In this document: piece by piece, positions 10,060 through 20,358 of the stretch
Layout of the letters: every line of letters begins with the position of its first letter
How positions within the stretch are numbered: position 1 is the stretch's first letter
Virus record (IMG/VR): IMGVR_UViG_3300025666_000003
Location: 36,108-100,107 of that record
Length of the DNA stretch: 64,000 nt
Origin: a virus
Reading direction: 5' to 3' (one strand)
Translations under genes and position numbers: made by a program
Notes under the pieces: model-generated
What the model was told of the DNA's origin: nothing
Database searches by the model: none
What the model saw: only the letters and a program-made list of their open reading frames with translations

Positions 10060-13000
10060 TTAAGGACATTCTAAATCGTTAAATAAATCTTCTTCTATAT
10101 CATCAATACTAGATGAGTCTGCTACGTCATTGATAGGATCTTTAGCTATTCCACCAGTTTCTGCAAATAATTTTACTGAGTCTGATGTTTGTTTAATTAA
10201 TTGCTTGTCACTTTCATTAAGTGGTTTAGATGTTGATATAGCTTTTGTTTTAAATATTGCCACTGTTGTAAAATATTCATTAGGGTTATTAAATGTTTTG
10301 CTTTCTCCTGTACTTAATAAAGTTACTGTTACTGAATAAGAAGCACTGGACGCTTGCCCATCATCATCATATTCTGGAACTCCTTGAATTTTTGTAACTA
10401 CAACTGTATCATACTGTTCTGCAAATAATTCTTCACCTTCAAAGATATCATTTTTAACTATAAGTTGAGTCCCTTCTTCAAGATTATCTAAAGCAATTTC
10501 AATATTAGTTCCTTCATCTAATTCTGCTGTTCTTGCTGTAAGTAAACCAGACATTTTGTTTACTGTCTCTGCGTCTATCTTACCCTCTTGAAAAGCAATA
10601 AGTAACTCACCTCTCAATTGATTAACATCATTTGTTTTAGCAATCATTACCTTAACTTCAGCAAGAGTTATTTTTTTAACTGCAGGTTCTGTAGATTTTA
10701 TTTCTTCTTTTGGTTTAGTCTCTTTTTTCTGTTTTCTAGGATTAATTTCTGTTGATCCTTCGGTAGGCTCATCATCACTAAGTTCATCACTACTTGTTTC
10801 TCCTTTATTGTTTTCATAATTTCCTGTATATAATAATATATTAATAATTTCTAAGTTTTCTAAAGCTTTTCCTATAAGAAGCTTTGGTTGTTTAAAGAAT
10901 AATTTACTCATATCAACAATAGCATCTGTAACGTATAAATCTAGAATAAGTTTCTCTTGATCTGTAAGTGGAGCAAATCTGCCAGGTGAATGTAACTTAT
11001 TAAGTGCATCTGCAATTTCAGGACTCATGTTTTTATTTAAAACATTATTTATAACACTGAGTGTAATGTAATCATCTTCTGCTAATACTTTTTCTATATC
11101 TTCTTGTTCTATTAACTCATCTTTTGTATTTACTTCAGATATTTCTTGATAATTAATTTTATTTCTCTCTACTTCTACAGCTACAATAAGTGCTTGATTT
11201 TTAATACGTTGTTTAGAATTATTTGCAGGAATAAGTGAAATAATATTACCATCTTTATCTGTAACAATATCATAACTTTGATTATTAACAATAACTTTCT
11301 TTTCACTTTTTAACTGAACTGTATACTTAGAAGCAATATCTTCTCTTTCCTCAGGAAGATTTAAACCAGCTTCTTCAATTGTAGTTTCTCCTGTAACATC
11401 TGTTAAATATAATGTCTTAGTTGGAGAATATAATTCATACCTAGCAGATTTCTTTTTTCTATTAACTTTCTTTAATCTATATGCTTTTCCTTCAAAGTAA
11501 ACATTTTGACCAATCATTTCATCTAATGTAGGATACTCTACTTCCCCAATAATTTCAACATTAGTTTCAGGAACTTGATCACTATCTTGAGCAACAGTTT
11601 CAGTTAATGCATCAGCTACTTCTGCAGGGAGTTCTTCTTTTTCGTCAATAAGAACTTCTTCTTGTATAGGAATTTTTGTATTAACTTTATCTATAAGATC
11701 TTGACTTGGGTTTAATTCAAACCATGCTGGTGTATCTCTATTTGTAAGGTTTTCATTTATACTACTTGATTCAATTTTACCAGTGTTAATGTTAACTTTA
11801 GTAAGTAAAGGCATTAGATTTATAGTTGCCTCTACGCCTATCATATTAAATAGTAAATTTTTGTATGCTGTTTGTTGTAATTCGTAAGCTTCAGTCTTAG
11901 AATTTTGTGGATAAACACCACCAGTTTTAGTAAAATGTGACCATTTTGTATCCGCACCTGTTTTAAGATCTACAATATGAAATTGACCAAATTTATCTAC
12001 AAGTAGTAAATCTATCTCCCCTGCTATTCTTACATTTTTATCATAAAGTATAAGTCCTTCTGCTGCTATGTAATACGTTCCTTCTTTTATATCTTTTCTT
12101 AATTTAACTAAAGGACCTTTGTTAAAAGTATTATCAAATGCTTCTTGAGTTATAAATGCCCCGTGTATTTTTGAATCCCATATAAATGGTTTATCAACGT
12201 CCATGAAATAATCTCTAACTAATCCATCTATGTATGTACCTGCATTTCTTTCTTCTCTGTAAGTAGCTTCATTTACATCTTTAGTAAGTGTTGCTTCAGC
12301 ATCTTCTTTTGCTAAAGGAATTGTTTTTTCTAAGTCAAGTATTTGTTTACGTATTTCTGCAATACTTTCAGGAGTGCTGCTCTCTAATTTTTCTTCTTCA
12401 AGTATTTCATTTTCTTGACTTTCAATTTGCTGATAAATACGATCAATTTGAATTTGATCAATCTTTTTAGCTTTAAGTCTAGCTTCAATAACTTCAGCTC
12501 TTTCAGCCATTACATCAAATGATATACGTGGAAGTTCATTTGTTCTTGAATAAAGCAAATTCATAAAGTCAACTGCTGTTTCACCAGAACCCATTGTAAG
12601 TTCATAAGCATTTAATACTTTGTCAAGTGCACCATATGCATATGGTTTTTCTTTTAAATCTTCTAGGCTTCTAGTTACTCTAGAGAATGGCTCATGATTA
12701 ATTAAATATGCTTCTTTTGTCTTTCTTATATTTTCATTAAGCTTTTTTATTCTTTCAACTTTTGCAATAGCATCTTGCATTTCTTGAGTTCTAGCTATAC
12801 TTTGTTTGTATGTTAAGTATCTAGATAATTCTCCTAATACTTCAGTATATTCTGCAAACATTAATCTATCTTCATCAGTTTGCTTTTCTTTACTTTCAAT
12901 ATCTGTAATAACTTTTTGATAACGTTTAATATAATTTTTAATAGTTGCTTCACTCATTTCTGAAGACTCAAGGATTTTACCATCAATAGCAATCTGTGGT

Positions 13001-16000
13001 GCAACTGGAGGGCCTTCTTTACTTACATTAAAAATTTCTTCCTGTGTATCATTATATTTTTGAATTATATCAGTTGCTATATCACTTTCCATAAAAGCTT
13101 CTAAGTTATCTTCTGAACTACCTTCATATATTCCAGGTGTAATAACCATTTCATTTTCTAAAGCATCTAAAAGTTCTTGTTTAAGTGTAGCAGGAAGATT
13201 ATTAACAGGTGTATACATTGTAACAGGAATGTATTCATCTGATTCATTATCCTTATTAAAGTTTTCAATTAATTCAGCTTCTTTTTTAGCATATTCTTTT
13301 TCTATTTCTGCTACAGCTGCATCTTCCGGTTTAAGTACTATTTTAAATCTATTAGCTGATTCAAATTTTTCAGTAATATTTTCTATATTTAATACTTTAC
13401 CTTCAGCATTATCTTGTTTTAACTCTTCACCATCTCTATAAAACACTTCTGTAACAGTGTCAGTTCCTTTTTTATATGTAACTGTAACATACTCTTTATC
13501 TTGAAGTTCTTTAAGAACAACTTTAATGCTAAGTTTTTTAAGTTTAGGTTTTTTAATTGCTCCTAAATCTATTTTAGTTTCAGTTTTAGGAAGTTCGTCA
13601 ATCTCAGCCTGCATCTTTTTAGCAAGTTCATCACGTTTTTCTTGAAGAGCTTTTCTTAATGGATGTTTACTTATTGTTTCAACAAGATCTAGTGCTGCTT
13701 TTTGATGAAATAAATTAGCATACTTAGCATAATCAGGACTATTTTCTGTAATTACTTTTTTTCTAGATTCATCATAAAATTCAAGTGGAAACAAACCTTC
13801 TTTTTTAAATCGCACCCAGTCTTCAGGACTTAAGAATATATTATCGTTGGCAAGCTTATTAAGTAATGAATTATCTTCAATGTTATCCATTGCATCTTTA
13901 ACCATCTTATCATAATAATCTTTACGATTTTCATAAAGCTCACTCATCCATTCATAATTTCTTGAAACATGGTCTCTAAAATCAGCTGGACTACTTAATA
14001 AATTAGCATAAAATGCCATTGATCGTGATTGATGACTTAACCTATGATAATCAACTAATTTATCAAATGCTTCATCTATGTTCTTATTAAAGATATGATC
14101 ATCTGATAATTCTGCTATTGTCTTTAAATAATTTTTAAAGTGTGTTTCAAAATCATTTATTGCTTTGTTATCATTCTCTTCAGTTCTGTATGATTCAAAT
14201 CCTTCCCTTAGTGCTGCATCAAATTCTTCATCTGTTGCTTTTTTACCCATATTTTTTTCAAGATCTACACGGGCTTTCTCTCTTAATTCTGGAGTTAAAG
14301 TTTTTATAAAAAAGTATTCATTAAAAGTTTTTAGACCTTCTTGAAAATTAGTATATGCATTAAGTTTCTTTTCAAGTTTGCCTAATCTTTTTTTAGATTT
14401 TTCATCTGTTAATAGTTTTAATCCTTCAATTTCTGTAGAAAGAATATCTTTTTCATTAGAAAGTCTTTCAAGATCAAACACTGAATTAAGATCTGTAGAC
14501 GAAACTTTACTAAAATCAAGTTCTGTAGAAAAGTCTTGCATAATACTTTCCATTCTTGAAACAGTATCAGTAAAACTTTCATTAAAAAAAAGCGCATTTC
14601 TTTGAGCTAATTTCCAAGCACTGTCAAATATACTTGCTTTATTATATGTTTCTGTACCTTTTTCATAGTCATCTAAATTAACAGGACTAGGGAATTTTTC
14701 TTTAATATTTTTATGTGTACGTTCTATTGAACGTGCTCTAGATATTATACTATCAATTCTATCTTGATACTTCTTACCTGTTCCTTTTTCAAAACCAAAT
14801 GCTTCTTCAAATTCTTCAGGAGTTAAACCTTTCATTGATTCTAAATGCTCAACAAAAAAGTCCATTGAGTTTGTATCTAATGCAAGTGCAACTTTTTGAA
14901 TCAACCCTTCTTCTCTGGCATCCATTGTCTCCATCTTTGGAGAATCTTTTGAAATATCATTTACTGAATTTTGAAGTGCTTGATTAAATAATTTTGATTC
15001 AAAGAAATCTTTTGGATCAGAATAAAATTCATTAAGTGCAGCAGCAACATCTTTACCTGTTTTAGCTTTTGCATTTTTGTATTCTGCATATACATCTTTA
15101 TTAAAAATTTTATTATAACCTAGCTGATAGTTATTAACAACAGCATTCATTGGTTTAGCAAACATACCCATCATAAAACCACTTGCAAAAGTTTCAAATC
15201 CTTGAGCTGATAGTTGAGCATCTATTGCATTAGTAAGTAAACCTTTTGAAAAGTCACTTGTTATTACACTTTCATCAACGTACATTTGCTTATAGTAATT
15301 TTTACTAAAGTCAGCAATTACATCTTGAGCATTTTCTTGTAAACCTTCACTTACGTTTGCTTTAAAATATCCCATAAAACCTTTTACACTTGTACCAAGA
15401 GGTTGACTACTAAAATTCTTTAATGCATTCTTAAAACTTTTATCTGTATATTCAAATGCACCTTTAGCAGCAGTTTTTTTAGCTCCTTCTTTAGTTGCAC
15501 CTTTTACAGTTTTCTTAAATACTACCTTACCTGTTTCAAGATCAATAACATCACTTATTTTTGAACTTAATGCTTTTTTAAGGCCACGGTTTGATCCAAG
15601 TACATTAGGCAGAAGTATTTTATTACTAGCAAATATTATTGCTGTATTCCAAAGTAATGCATTTGTACCTGCAGCTTTGGCTTGTTTTGTCATTTCTTCT
15701 TGAACTTCATTAGTTGGAGCTTCATGAAATTCATTATAATGTTCATCATATAATTCTTGATATAATTCATTCTGAACAAAACCACCTTCAAGTCTAGCTT
15801 CAGATAAAGCCATGTTAGCATTTCTCACATCTCTATAAAATCCACCAGCTGTTTTTGATAGCTTAGCTAAATTATTAATATTATCACCTACAGACTCTGC
15901 TTTTTTTATATCTTGAATTGCACCACGAACATTTTCAAAAGGATTTATTACCCTACCTACAGATGTTCCCCAAAATGTTCTTGCATTAGAAACATTATTT

Positions 16001-16827
16001 AAACCTTTCATTGTTTGATTTACTGCTTTTGTACCATCATACATTAAATCAGCAGTAGCTCCAATCTTGCGTATTTTTCTTAAGTTATTAGCTGTTGCTG
16101 CAAAGAAACTTGCCCCTCCTGTAGCAGGCGTTAATAATGTTCCTGCTATTTCTTCTAATATTGCAGATGTAAATATACCAGCAGTGTATGCAAAAGACAT
16201 AGCTGTGTTACTCATAAATGCACCAAAACCATCTTTACTTGATTGACCAATAGCTGCTGCTTCAGCATATTCTTTTGCTGATTCAAGATTTACACTAAAG
16301 TCCCCTTTTAAAGCTTTAAATAAACTTTCATAAGTATCCGTGAATCCTTTTGTAAATAAAGGAGCCATTGAATTACTTATCATGACAGATGTATTTTCCC
16401 ACCAACTTGTGTTTGCATTATAGAGAGCTTCATTATCTCTCATTGGTGAAAATCCTAACTTTTCAAACTTTTCTGGACCATACGCAGCATATCTTTTATA
16501 AAAGTTATTACCAGAAGCTCCCGCATTATAAGAAAAAATGCGTGAATGTTGTTCAGGTGGAGCTTCGCCAAGTGCTAGAAGTCTACCTTCTATTCCATTA
16601 AATTTTTCTTGATATGATGTAGGAACACCTTTATTTACTTTATTTATGTCAGCATTTTTTTTTCTTAATGTTTTAAAGTCTGCAGTAAGTGGTTCTTGAT
16701 AAAATTCAGGAAACGAAGGTGTATCTCCTTCAAAAGGTTTTAAACTTTCAGGATTAATATTTTGTGGATTTATTTTTCCAAATTCTGGACCTAAGGATTC
16801 AGTTGCGTCAAATGTGTTATCTGCCAT
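10060..16827 (-). CDS. Giant 2255-aa putative ejected virion protein with internal PD-(D/E)XK nuclease domain
   Basis: Very large, mostly hydrophilic and helical protein placed between a cargo protein and the virion RNA polymerase, the position of packaged RNAP-associated proteins in crAss-like phages. Residues about 205-245 are hydrophobic and Gly/Ala-rich and could insert in a membrane during ejection. Around residues 1600-1625 the pattern GEID (D1606), then VDLKTG (D1620, K1622), preceded by a helical segment and followed by a Gln/Ala helix (ELQQTAYKN), fits a RecB/Cas4-like PD-(D/E)XK nuclease. Long acidic and Lys/Glu-rich stretches follow, including an acidic patch near residues 2000-2020. 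The start codon lies inside the end of the preceding gene (11-nt overlap), implying translational coupling. The nuclease call is by motif. The ejection role is inferred from position and size. Confidence 0.75.
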   Translation of the reverse strand: MADNTFDATESLGPEFGKINPQNINPESLKPFEGDTPSFPEFYQEPLTADFKTLRKKNADINKVNKGVPTSYQEKFNGIEGRLLALGEAPPEQHSRIFSYNAGASGNNFYKRYAAYGPEKFEKLGFSPMRDNEALYNANTSWWENTSVMISNSMAPLFTKGFTDTYESLFKALKGDFSVNLESAKEYAEAAAIGQSSKDGFGAFMSNTAMSFAYTAGIFTSAILEEIAGTLLTPATGGASFFAATANNLRKIRKIGATADLMYDGTKAVNQTMKGLNNVSNARTFWGTSVGRVINPFENVRGAIQDIKKAESVGDNINNLAKLSKTAGGFYRDVRNANMALSEARLEGGFVQNELYQELYDEHYNEFHEAPTNEVQEEMTKQAKAAGTNALLWNTAIIFASNKILLPNVLGSNRGLKKALSSKISDVIDLETGKVVFKKTVKGATKEGAKKTAAKGAFEYTDKSFKNALKNFSSQPLGTSVKGFMGYFKANVSEGLQENAQDVIADFSKNYYKQMYVDESVITSDFSKGLLTNAIDAQLSAQGFETFASGFMMGMFAKPMNAVVNNYQLGYNKIFNKDVYAEYKNAKAKTGKDVAAALNEFYSDPKDFFESKLFNQALQNSVNDISKDSPKMETMDAREEGLIQKVALALDTNSMDFFVEHLESMKGLTPEEFEEAFGFEKGTGKKYQDRIDSIISRARSIERTHKNIKEKFPSPVNLDDYEKGTETYNKASIFDSAWKLAQRNALFFNESFTDTVSRMESIMQDFSTELDFSKVSSTDLNSVFDLERLSNEKDILSTEIEGLKLLTDEKSKKRLGKLEKKLNAYTNFQEGLKTFNEYFFIKTLTPELREKARVDLEKNMGKKATDEEFDAALREGFESYRTEENDNKAINDFETHFKNYLKTIAELSDDHIFNKNIDEAFDKLVDYHRLSHQSRSMAFYANLLSSPADFRDHVSRNYEWMSELYENRKDYYDKMVKDAMDNIEDNSLLNKLANDNIFLSPEDWVRFKKEGLFPLEFYDESRKKVITENSPDYAKYANLFHQKAALDLVETISKHPLRKALQEKRDELAKKMQAEIDELPKTETKIDLGAIKKPKLKKLSIKVVLKELQDKEYVTVTYKKGTDTVTEVFYRDGEELKQDNAEGKVLNIENITEKFESANRFKIVLKPEDAAVAEIEKEYAKKEAELIENFNKDNESDEYIPVTMYTPVNNLPATLKQELLDALENEMVITPGIYEGSSEDNLEAFMESDIATDIIQKYNDTQEEIFNVSKEGPPVAPQIAIDGKILESSEMSEATIKNYIKRYQKVITDIESKEKQTDEDRLMFAEYTEVLGELSRYLTYKQSIARTQEMQDAIAKVERIKKLNENIRKTKEAYLINHEPFSRVTRSLEDLKEKPYAYGALDKVLNAYELTMGSGETAVDFMNLLYSRTNELPRISFDVMAERAEVIEARLKAKKIDQIQIDRIYQQIESQENEILEEEKLESSTPESIAEIRKQILDLEKTIPLAKEDAEATLTKDVNEATYREERNAGTYIDGLVRDYFMDVDKPFIWDSKIHGAFITQEAFDNTFNKGPLVKLRKDIKEGTYYIAAEGLILYDKNVRIAGEIDLLLVDKFGQFHIVDLKTGADTKWSHFTKTGGVYPQNSKTEAYELQQTAYKNLLFNMIGVEATINLMPLLTKVNINTGKIESSSINENLTNRDTPAWFELNPSQDLIDKVNTKIPIQEEVLIDEKEELPAEVADALTETVAQDSDQVPETNVEIIGEVEYPTLDEMIGQNVYFEGKAYRLKKVNRKKKSARYELYSPTKTLYLTDVTGETTIEEAGLNLPEEREDIASKYTVQLKSEKKVIVNNQSYDIVTDKDGNIISLIPANNSKQRIKNQALIVAVEVERNKINYQEISEVNTKDELIEQEDIEKVLAEDDYITLSVINNVLNKNMSPEIADALNKLHSPGRFAPLTDQEKLILDLYVTDAIVDMSKLFFKQPKLLIGKALENLEIINILLYTGNYENNKGETSSDELSDDEPTEGSTEINPRKQKKETKPKEEIKSTEPAVKKITLAEVKVMIAKTNDVNQLRGELLIAFQEGKIDAETVNKMSGLLTARTAELDEGTNIEIALDNLEEGTQLIVKNDIFEGEELFAEQYDTVVVTKIQGVPEYDDDGQASSASYSVTVTLLSTGESKTFNNPNEYFTTVAIFKTKAISTSKPLNESDKQLIKQTSDSVKLFAETGGIAKDPINDVADSSSIDDIEEDLFNDLECP

Positions 16828-19800
16828 TTTGTAAGTCTATATTTGCTTTTCTAACGTTGAACAATTCTGTTATTAAAACTTCTCGTGTATGCATAGATAG
16901 ATTATGTAAAGGTATTGGACGGCTTTCATTTCTATAATCTTTTATATTAGGATCCCATGTTTTATATTTAACCAAAGCTGACCAAGGTGCACCTGTCTCT
17001 TTTGGATTACTTGGAGTAATGTGAAAAGAACCAACATTAGGAACCTCATAAAAATCTCCTGCAGCTCCTTTATATTTTACACTTTGCTCATATGGATCCA
17101 TCCAGCTAGAATTAAATAAATTATTATTAAAATTTAATTTATCTGACATAAAATTAAAACCATTTTTCATAAATTTTTCACCTTCCTCTACTGTAAATAA
17201 ATTTTCTTCTTTAACTTCTCCTTTTGCATTTAGAGTAGATATATATGATTCCATCCATTCTTTTTCAGGTATTACTTGCATTCCACCTACTAAACCATTT
17301 CCTCCAGCTATTGAAAGTGCTTTTATAGTAAAAGGTTTCATTTTATTAAGTGGGTTGTAAAATTCAGCTTCAAAATCTCTCCATGCTAATAATACTTTTT
17401 CATTTAATTCTAAATCTCCACTATTAAGATCTGAAGGTTCATCTCCAAGAGCTGCAACACTATTAGTACCATCCCAATCAATATTAGCAAAATCTCCTTT
17501 AGAAAACTGATTCATTGTTACATATCCTGGTGACATGTATGCTTTAGGGATTACCATTTGGTTTCCAATGCTATTTACGGATAGTCCGGTACCTCCGTTA
17601 CCATCTCCATACATATTAATACCAGAAACGTAATCTTTCATTACATCACCATCTTTGTAAACATTATTAATTTGTGTTATTAGATTATCATAAGTTGTCT
17701 CATAATCATCAGAACCTTTTGGTAAAAGAAGTCCTGTACCAGATGCTGCAGCTTTAGGACTATGCATTTGATAATCACCTACTATTTTTTGAATTTGTTT
17801 TTTATTTTCTTCTGTAACTTCATAAATATCATGTTCTCCTCCAAACCAACCACGTGCACTTTTTGTAAGAGTAACATATTGACTGTCACCCTTAATGTTT
17901 TTCTTCCATAAAGCAGCTTCAGGTTCACCTGTCAGTACTTTAACTTTTCCATCTGCTGTATAAAGATTCACTGTTGAGTTAGCTTGAAGAACTCCTTCTT
18001 TATTTACTTTATTCCATACATTAAAACCATTTTCTACTCTACCCGTTCCAAAGGGACCCTTAGAAGCTCTCATAGCTTTTGCACCAAGTAAATCTCTGTA
18101 ATATAAATAATTATTGTTATCAATTGTAACTGGCTTACCATCTATAATTCTTTGCGTAGGTCTTTCAATTAAATTTCTTGATGTACCATCCGCTTGTAAT
18201 TTTTCAATAAATTCAAATTTACTTAATTGTGAACCTGATTCATCAAAAATTGCATTTATATCTTCAGTATTATACCCATTGTCTAGAAGTCTTCTTTCTA
18301 CTGCTGCAGCCATTTTAAGTTTACTATCTTGATAGTTTTTTTGATTATCAAGACTTACAGTAAATTTATCAGAGTTTATAATTAAATTTGCATGCATTTG
18401 TTGTAACACACCTCCATCTTCAGTAAGTGTAGGATTTTCTTTTAAATAACTAGTTACTCTATTAACAATACCTTCTAATCTTTTAGCAGGAAAGTTTACG
18501 CCTTGACTTGTAAAAGCTTCATTTAATTCATGTACAGTTTCATAATCTGGAGTTCCTTGATTTTCTTGTCGGTTTGCTGCATTTTGTTCCCAAGCTTGCC
18601 TTGCGTAATTCCCTACAGGTTTATTTAAAAAATCATACCATTTCCCTTTACCAGTTCCTCCACCAGATTCTTCTTGTCTTTTTACTCTATCAATATCAGC
18701 CTGCTGCATTCCAAATTGATACGGTTTCTGCCCAGTACCATCACCAGTCCCATTTAATAAATCTTTTATTTCAGCATCAGTTATTAAGTTTTTACCTTCT
18801 AAATAACCAAAAAATGTTGTATATTCTTCAATAAGAGGTCTGTTAATATTTTCAAGATTATGTTTAGCTTGTTGTTCAGCAATTTCAAACATATTTTGGG
18901 GTGGTGTAGTTTGTCCTGTTCCTCTTGGTTTAGTAAAAAAAGTGTTATGCATATCAGGATTTTCTACAATCTTACCACTATATGGATCAATTTTATCTAT
19001 ACCATTATCTAATCTAAACTTTTGTATCATATTTAGCTTTTCACCTGTATTTCTAGCTTTTACTCTAGACATAGCTGCAGCATCTTTAAGCTCCTGAACT
19101 TTATATGGATTAGCTTCAATATCAATACCTGCATTTCTAAAGGCCCAATTCTCAGCACCCTCTTTCATATCTTTTTGCATAAAAAATGAAGCCATACCTG
19201 CATCTACTTTTTGTCTTAATGATTTAAGATCACCATATGGATTTTCAAAACCTGTTGAAGTAGATAGTGTATTTTGTCCTGTACCAAGAAGTTTTTGAAC
19301 GTATTTTGATTGTTCTAAAACAGTTGTATTAATACCTGCACTTTCTTTTAACTTTTCTAAATATGTCATAGATTCAACACTACCATTACCACCATCAATA
19401 TTTTTCTGTACTTCTATTGATTTATTTTTAGTAGCTCTCCCACTATCTTCTAAAGTTTTTACTCTATCTTCATTTAATTTTTTAAGAGTATTAAAACTAG
19501 TTTGAAGGTATTCCATTTCTGCAGCTTCCTTACTATCTCCAAACTGTGCAGCATTATTATATGCAAAATCTTTTCTAGTTACATAAGATTGTGTTCTATA
19601 TACTGCACCAATTGCAGGATCAGATCCTAAAGTAGCTTCAAATATTTTATAAAGCGGATCCATAGCTGCTTCACCATTAGTTTTCTTAATGACCCATTTA
19701 CCATCAGGACTAAAATCAATTGATTCAACGTTAAGATCTGCTTTTATAGCTAAATCTTCAATTCTTTCACCTACATTTATGTATGATGTATATTCAGCAT

Positions 19801-20293
19801 TACCAAATGTCATTGATTCTTCATCATTACTTTCTTTGAATTCTTCTCTACGATAATCCATCTCTCTTATACCAGTATCCCAGTATTGAGACTTCATTTC
19901 AGCATCCATAGAATTCTTTAAGCTTTTTGCACGAGATCTTTTTCGCATGTAATTCTTAGTCCATGCCATATCTTTCATAAGAAATTTATTCTCATAAAAA
20001 GGTTTGAATACTTGACTAGCTTGAGATACGTTTTGTTCTAATGATAAATCTAAACCAGCTACTCTATTTAGATTAAATTCTATATCTTTTAAATATTCCT
20101 CTTTTCTTTCAATATTTGGTTCTCTTGTAAGATCCGCATACATATACTGACCATACATTTTATTAATTGATTTCCAGTTTTGATCATACTGATTTTGCTT
20201 AGCCTGCATTAAACCACCATAGAAATTCAAGTCCGGTTGAAAGGGTTGAATTTCTGGTATAAAATCTGTAACTCCTTGAAGATAAGTTGCCAT
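16817..20293 (-). CDS. Large conserved internal (cargo) virion protein, 1158 aa
   Basis: The N terminus (MATYLQGVTDFIPEIQPFQP, then NFYGGLMQAKQNQYDQNW and SLEQNVSQASQVF, residues 1-115) is the hallmark start of a large structural/cargo protein found just before the RNA polymerase genes of crAss-like phages. The rest is soluble, rich in charged helices and Gly/Asn-rich segments, with no recognised enzyme motif. It lacks the LPxAQxG head tag present on the three preceding cargo genes. A 60-nt gap with a hairpin lies upstream, and an 11-nt overlap links it to the 2255-aa gene downstream, so the two are probably co-translated. Packaging inside the capsid and ejection into the host are inferred from family position. 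Confidence 0.75.
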   Translation of the reverse strand: MATYLQGVTDFIPEIQPFQPDLNFYGGLMQAKQNQYDQNWKSINKMYGQYMYADLTREPNIERKEEYLKDIEFNLNRVAGLDLSLEQNVSQASQVFKPFYENKFLMKDMAWTKNYMRKRSRAKSLKNSMDAEMKSQYWDTGIREMDYRREEFKESNDEESMTFGNAEYTSYINVGERIEDLAIKADLNVESIDFSPDGKWVIKKTNGEAAMDPLYKIFEATLGSDPAIGAVYRTQSYVTRKDFAYNNAAQFGDSKEAAEMEYLQTSFNTLKKLNEDRVKTLEDSGRATKNKSIEVQKNIDGGNGSVESMTYLEKLKESAGINTTVLEQSKYVQKLLGTGQNTLSTSTGFENPYGDLKSLRQKVDAGMASFFMQKDMKEGAENWAFRNAGIDIEANPYKVQELKDAAAMSRVKARNTGEKLNMIQKFRLDNGIDKIDPYSGKIVENPDMHNTFFTKPRGTGQTTPPQNMFEIAEQQAKHNLENINRPLIEEYTTFFGYLEGKNLITDAEIKDLLNGTGDGTGQKPYQFGMQQADIDRVKRQEESGGGTGKGKWYDFLNKPVGNYARQAWEQNAANRQENQGTPDYETVHELNEAFTSQGVNFPAKRLEGIVNRVTSYLKENPTLTEDGGVLQQMHANLIINSDKFTVSLDNQKNYQDSKLKMAAAVERRLLDNGYNTEDINAIFDESGSQLSKFEFIEKLQADGTSRNLIERPTQRIIDGKPVTIDNNNYLYYRDLLGAKAMRASKGPFGTGRVENGFNVWNKVNKEGVLQANSTVNLYTADGKVKVLTGEPEAALWKKNIKGDSQYVTLTKSARGWFGGEHDIYEVTEENKKQIQKIVGDYQMHSPKAAASGTGLLLPKGSDDYETTYDNLITQINNVYKDGDVMKDYVSGINMYGDGNGGTGLSVNSIGNQMVIPKAYMSPGYVTMNQFSKGDFANIDWDGTNSVAALGDEPSDLNSGDLELNEKVLLAWRDFEAEFYNPLNKMKPFTIKALSIAGGNGLVGGMQVIPEKEWMESYISTLNAKGEVKEENLFTVEEGEKFMKNGFNFMSDKLNFNNNLFNSSWMDPYEQSVKYKGAAGDFYEVPNVGSFHITPSNPKETGAPWSALVKYKTWDPNIKDYRNESRPIPLHNLSMHTREVLITELFNVRKANIDLQNGR

Positions 20294-20331
20294 GTCTATT
20301 ATTTATTATAAATGTATTAAAATTTTATAAG

Positions 20332-20358
20332 TTTAGTAAACCTATAAAGTTTACTAAA
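20332..20358 (-). terminator. Hairpin overlapping the stop codon of the 1140-aa cargo gene
   Basis: Perfect 10-bp inverted repeat TTTAGTAAAC / GTTTACTAAA with a 7-nt loop. The 5' arm includes the gene's tandem stops TAG TAA. The run of T after the stem is poor, so it may be a weak terminator or an mRNA 3'-end stabiliser rather than a strong terminator. Confidence 0.5.
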
